The position numbers were made by a program, and so were the translations under genes. Under the pieces are notes generated by a model. It was not told the DNA's origin, searched no databases, and saw only the letters and a program-made list of their open reading frames with translations. Below, piece after piece: positions 61,758 through 64,000 of a stretch of 64,000 nucleotides of DNA (position 1 is its first letter; every line of letters starts with the position of its first letter). Origin of the DNA: Marchantia polymorpha subsp. ruderalis (Eukaryota > Streptophyta > Marchantiopsida > Marchantiales > Marchantiaceae). The DNA lies in contig AP031351.1 in assembly GCA_037833965.1 (NCBI GenBank), positions 25,370,501 through 25,434,500 on the forward strand, given 5' to 3'.

Positions 61758-63335
61758 CTAGACTCCAGAACTAGAGCCCTGGCTGCAAGGGTCACTTGCA
61801 TGTTTCAGTTGGTGGAATGAATACGAGTCCTTTGAAGGACCTGAAGTGAAACAGGCGTCGTAAACAAGGCTTGCCACAAGCATGGAGGTCACAGTGCGAA
61901 CAAAGGCTTTTCGTTTTTTGTCCATGGCATTGCGGGAGGCACAAGTCTCGTTCATCTCTGGGCCCAAAACATTGAGTAATGCTCCAGCAGCACTTACCTG
62001 GCAACGAAAAGAAAGCCAGGTAAGAGCGCAAGTGAGTACAGAAAATTTTGATCCATATCGATGTTGCGAGTGTTGCTTAAGTGTGTTCATATCATGTGTT
62101 GTTTATGACATGTACCTGTGCTTGCACTTCGGAATGTGACAGTAAGCCTACTAAGAGAGGCAATGCCTGGCTCTCCCTAATGATCAATCGGCTTGCGATT
62201 TCACGGGACACATTTTGTAGAGCTCCTGCGACCGAGCCACAAACTGACGAATGCTCAGAGCGCAGCAATTTAACGAGCGACTTGATTCCTCCTTTCCGAC
62301 GCATGACGCGGATGGCGTACACATCAGAGCTCATATTGTGCAATGCTCCGACGGCACGGGCCTTGACCTGTCGGGTGGGAAGGAAGCGTGAAAACGGAGT
62401 ACACAACTTACGAAGAAGAGCTCTTGGTGCCTTCCACAAGCACGAAATCTATGAGCGCACTCACATTGACCGACGGAACGTCCAGAAGCTTCACCAGCGC
62501 AGGGATCGCCCCCAGATTCCGCACGATCACCCGACCTTCTGGTTGGAAGCAAATGCTCTGCAGCGCGCCAGCGGCATTGGCCTGAAGTTCTTCATCGTCC
62601 GAAGACAGAAAACTCACCTACACGAAATCGGATGTTCGATCATTTGTCACTGAGCATCACATCTCCACCAGTTCAATGAGTCCTCTCCCTCCCCAATCTC
62701 AAGTAAAGTCTAGAACACAGAAGAAGAAAGTTCGCACCAGCGTCGACGTGCCACCGGACTCCAGCACCACATTCACATTCGATTTCTCGTAGCACACATT
62801 GAGGATGACATTGGCACCCTCGGCCGCGACCTTGGCGAGATGCTTGGACTCGATCAAGTGCCTGATCAGAGACCGGATGCCTTCTGGGCCGATGGCCGTG
62901 CGGATGTGCTGTTTCCTCGATAAAATCTTGAGCTGGCCGAAGATGGGCAGCAGTTGGCGCCTCTCCAGCAACGTTGCGGTCGGCTGCTCCAGCTCCTGCT
63001 TCAGCCTTTGCAGAAGCCTCGCATCCTGCGCCCCGACCTCACCACGTCAATCACCCGAAATCGTACGTGGTACGTGAGCCATGCGCACGACGCAGTGAGC
63101 CCCGCCCGGACCGCCCACTAACCTCCTGCAGTTGCAGTTGGTCGCATGCTGCCTCGGTCGGACCCGCGAAGCGATCCATGAGAGCACTCGACAGCGTGCG
63201 ATCGTCGACTACGTCAACTCCCTCCTGCGTGGTCCCTTTCAGTTCGTGGTCCCTTTCAGTCCCTCTACGAACGTGCCGCCGCGCCTTGTTCTTGCGGCGT
63301 CGGACTCGAAAGTGCATTGATCTCTTCATTTCCAT
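61758..63335 (-). CDS. Armadillo-repeat protein
   Basis: Five exons: 63335-63123, 63037-62738, 62617-62465, 62367-62116, 61997-61758. All introns are phase 0 and the model gives 385 residues. Residues 1-71 are basic (RRRKNKARRHVRR) and then polar. From about residue 85 the protein is a run of armadillo-type helical repeats. Characteristic phrases are 'ELQANAAGALQSIC', 'GAIPALVKLL', 'VKARAVGALHNMS', 'GGIKSLVKLL', 'SVAGALQNVS' and 'VSAAGALLNVL'. Armadillo folds bind other proteins; the partner and process cannot be read here. It resembles Vac8/importin-like repeat proteins only in fold. Exon 2 may start at 63028 instead (acceptor gcgcag), which would remove three residues. The start is the first ATG of the frame. 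It is convergent with the sulfotransferase gene. Confidence 0.82.
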
Positions 63336-64000
63336 CGTTTACCTCCAAATTGCTTCATGACAGTGTCTTGACATTCTTCTGAAATTCAAGAGATAGTTAT
63401 ATTATTTCATGGTCGAGTTAGAATGGATCAAGCCCGATGGAAAATGTCCAGGACACGAATTCGTTCCTTGAACACATAAAACGCCGAAGGCTGACAAGTT
63501 TAGGGAATTGCTTCGGTAGCATGAAAGGTAGCTGACGAAGGATTCATTGCATAAACGTGACTTTTCAAGAAATAAGAACATTCACATATTTGTTTCGAAT
63601 TGTTCGACAGTTTTGTATTCTGAAGCTCAGTTAAAAAGGACATATGTGATCTTCTTTGTGGGGTGAAGAATTATTTGAAGGATATAACATGCTAGGTTTG
63701 AACATTGCCTGTCTGTTGATATAACGTAGTGAATGAAAATAGAATACTCTTTGTAAGAACAATGTTTTATTGATTCGAAAGACATTGCTCTTTCACAAAA
63801 ACTAATAATGCAAATAACAACCTAGGGTAATAGTCTTCACTTCTATTGTAAATTTGAGGACAATTTTGTGTCTGTAGATAAAATAGGTCTAAAACACGTC
63901 ACATTTCATAAACATAAACTAATCGTTATGGAGAAGAATACTTTTACTTAGTTTAATGATATACTTTTAGTCATCAGTCAAATTTGAAATACATGATAAA
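63336..64000 (-). promoter_or_regulatory. 5' region of the armadillo gene
   Basis: AT-rich upstream sequence that presumably includes the promoter and 5' untranslated region of the armadillo-repeat gene. No further gene is visible before the window ends. Confidence 0.3.

Noticed and set aside
1-64000. CRISPR arrays, rRNA and tRNA genes, riboswitches
   Set aside because: No regularly spaced identical short repeats, no conserved rRNA blocks and no convincing tRNA B-box with cloverleaf partner were seen. The context is a eukaryotic nucleus.

Overview
The window looks like nuclear DNA of a land plant. It has intron-rich genes with GT-AG splice sites and plant-type gene families: a fused BIO3-BIO1 biotin gene, an alpha-expansin, the m6A-complex subunit FIP37, and a tyrosylprotein sulfotransferase of the plant kind with a C-terminal membrane anchor. 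It also carries plant-type transposable elements. A bryophyte such as a liverwort is my best guess from general impression; the sequence does not prove it.

Layout. 1-2660: a decayed Ty3/gypsy chromovirus. 4685-11076 (-): a 15-exon BIO3-BIO1 gene. 11.8-12.26 kb: a degenerate ~110-bp tandem array. 12.3-14.8 kb: AT-rich spacer ending in a 115-bp tandem duplication. 14.8-18.05 kb: a GC-rich island leading into an alpha-expansin (18046-18908, +). 18.9-22.5 kb: no recognised gene. 22.5-27.6 kb: AT-rich DNA with a decayed LINE. 27.6-36.95 kb: a long gene-poor, microsatellite-bearing stretch. 37-41 kb: AT-rich DNA with a decayed Ty1/copia element on the minus strand. 41768-44575: an hAT transposon with terminal inverted repeats and an 8-bp target duplication, carrying its own 67-bp minisatellite. 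46535-51638 (-): a 14-exon FIP37/WTAP gene. 51.9-55.2 kb: AT-rich spacer. 56160-61361 (+): a 12-exon tyrosylprotein sulfotransferase. 61758-63335 (-): a 5-exon armadillo-repeat gene, tail-to-tail with the sulfotransferase.

The gene models were built by hand. Splice sites were accepted when reading phase and family alignment agreed. BIO3-BIO1 (914 codons), FIP37 (364), expansin (244) and the armadillo gene (385) close in frame from ATG to stop. The sulfotransferase (~593) does too, apart from one uncertain donor at exon 7. The five genes are housekeeping or cell-wall functions with no obvious shared pathway: biotin synthesis, RNA methylation, peptide-hormone sulfation, wall loosening, and one protein of unknown role. 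I see no operon-like system, CRISPR array, tRNA or rRNA. The most unusual signals are the AG|GTRAGT dual-splice-site junctions in the armadillo gene, the split signal peptide of the sulfotransferase, and the nested repeats around the hAT element.
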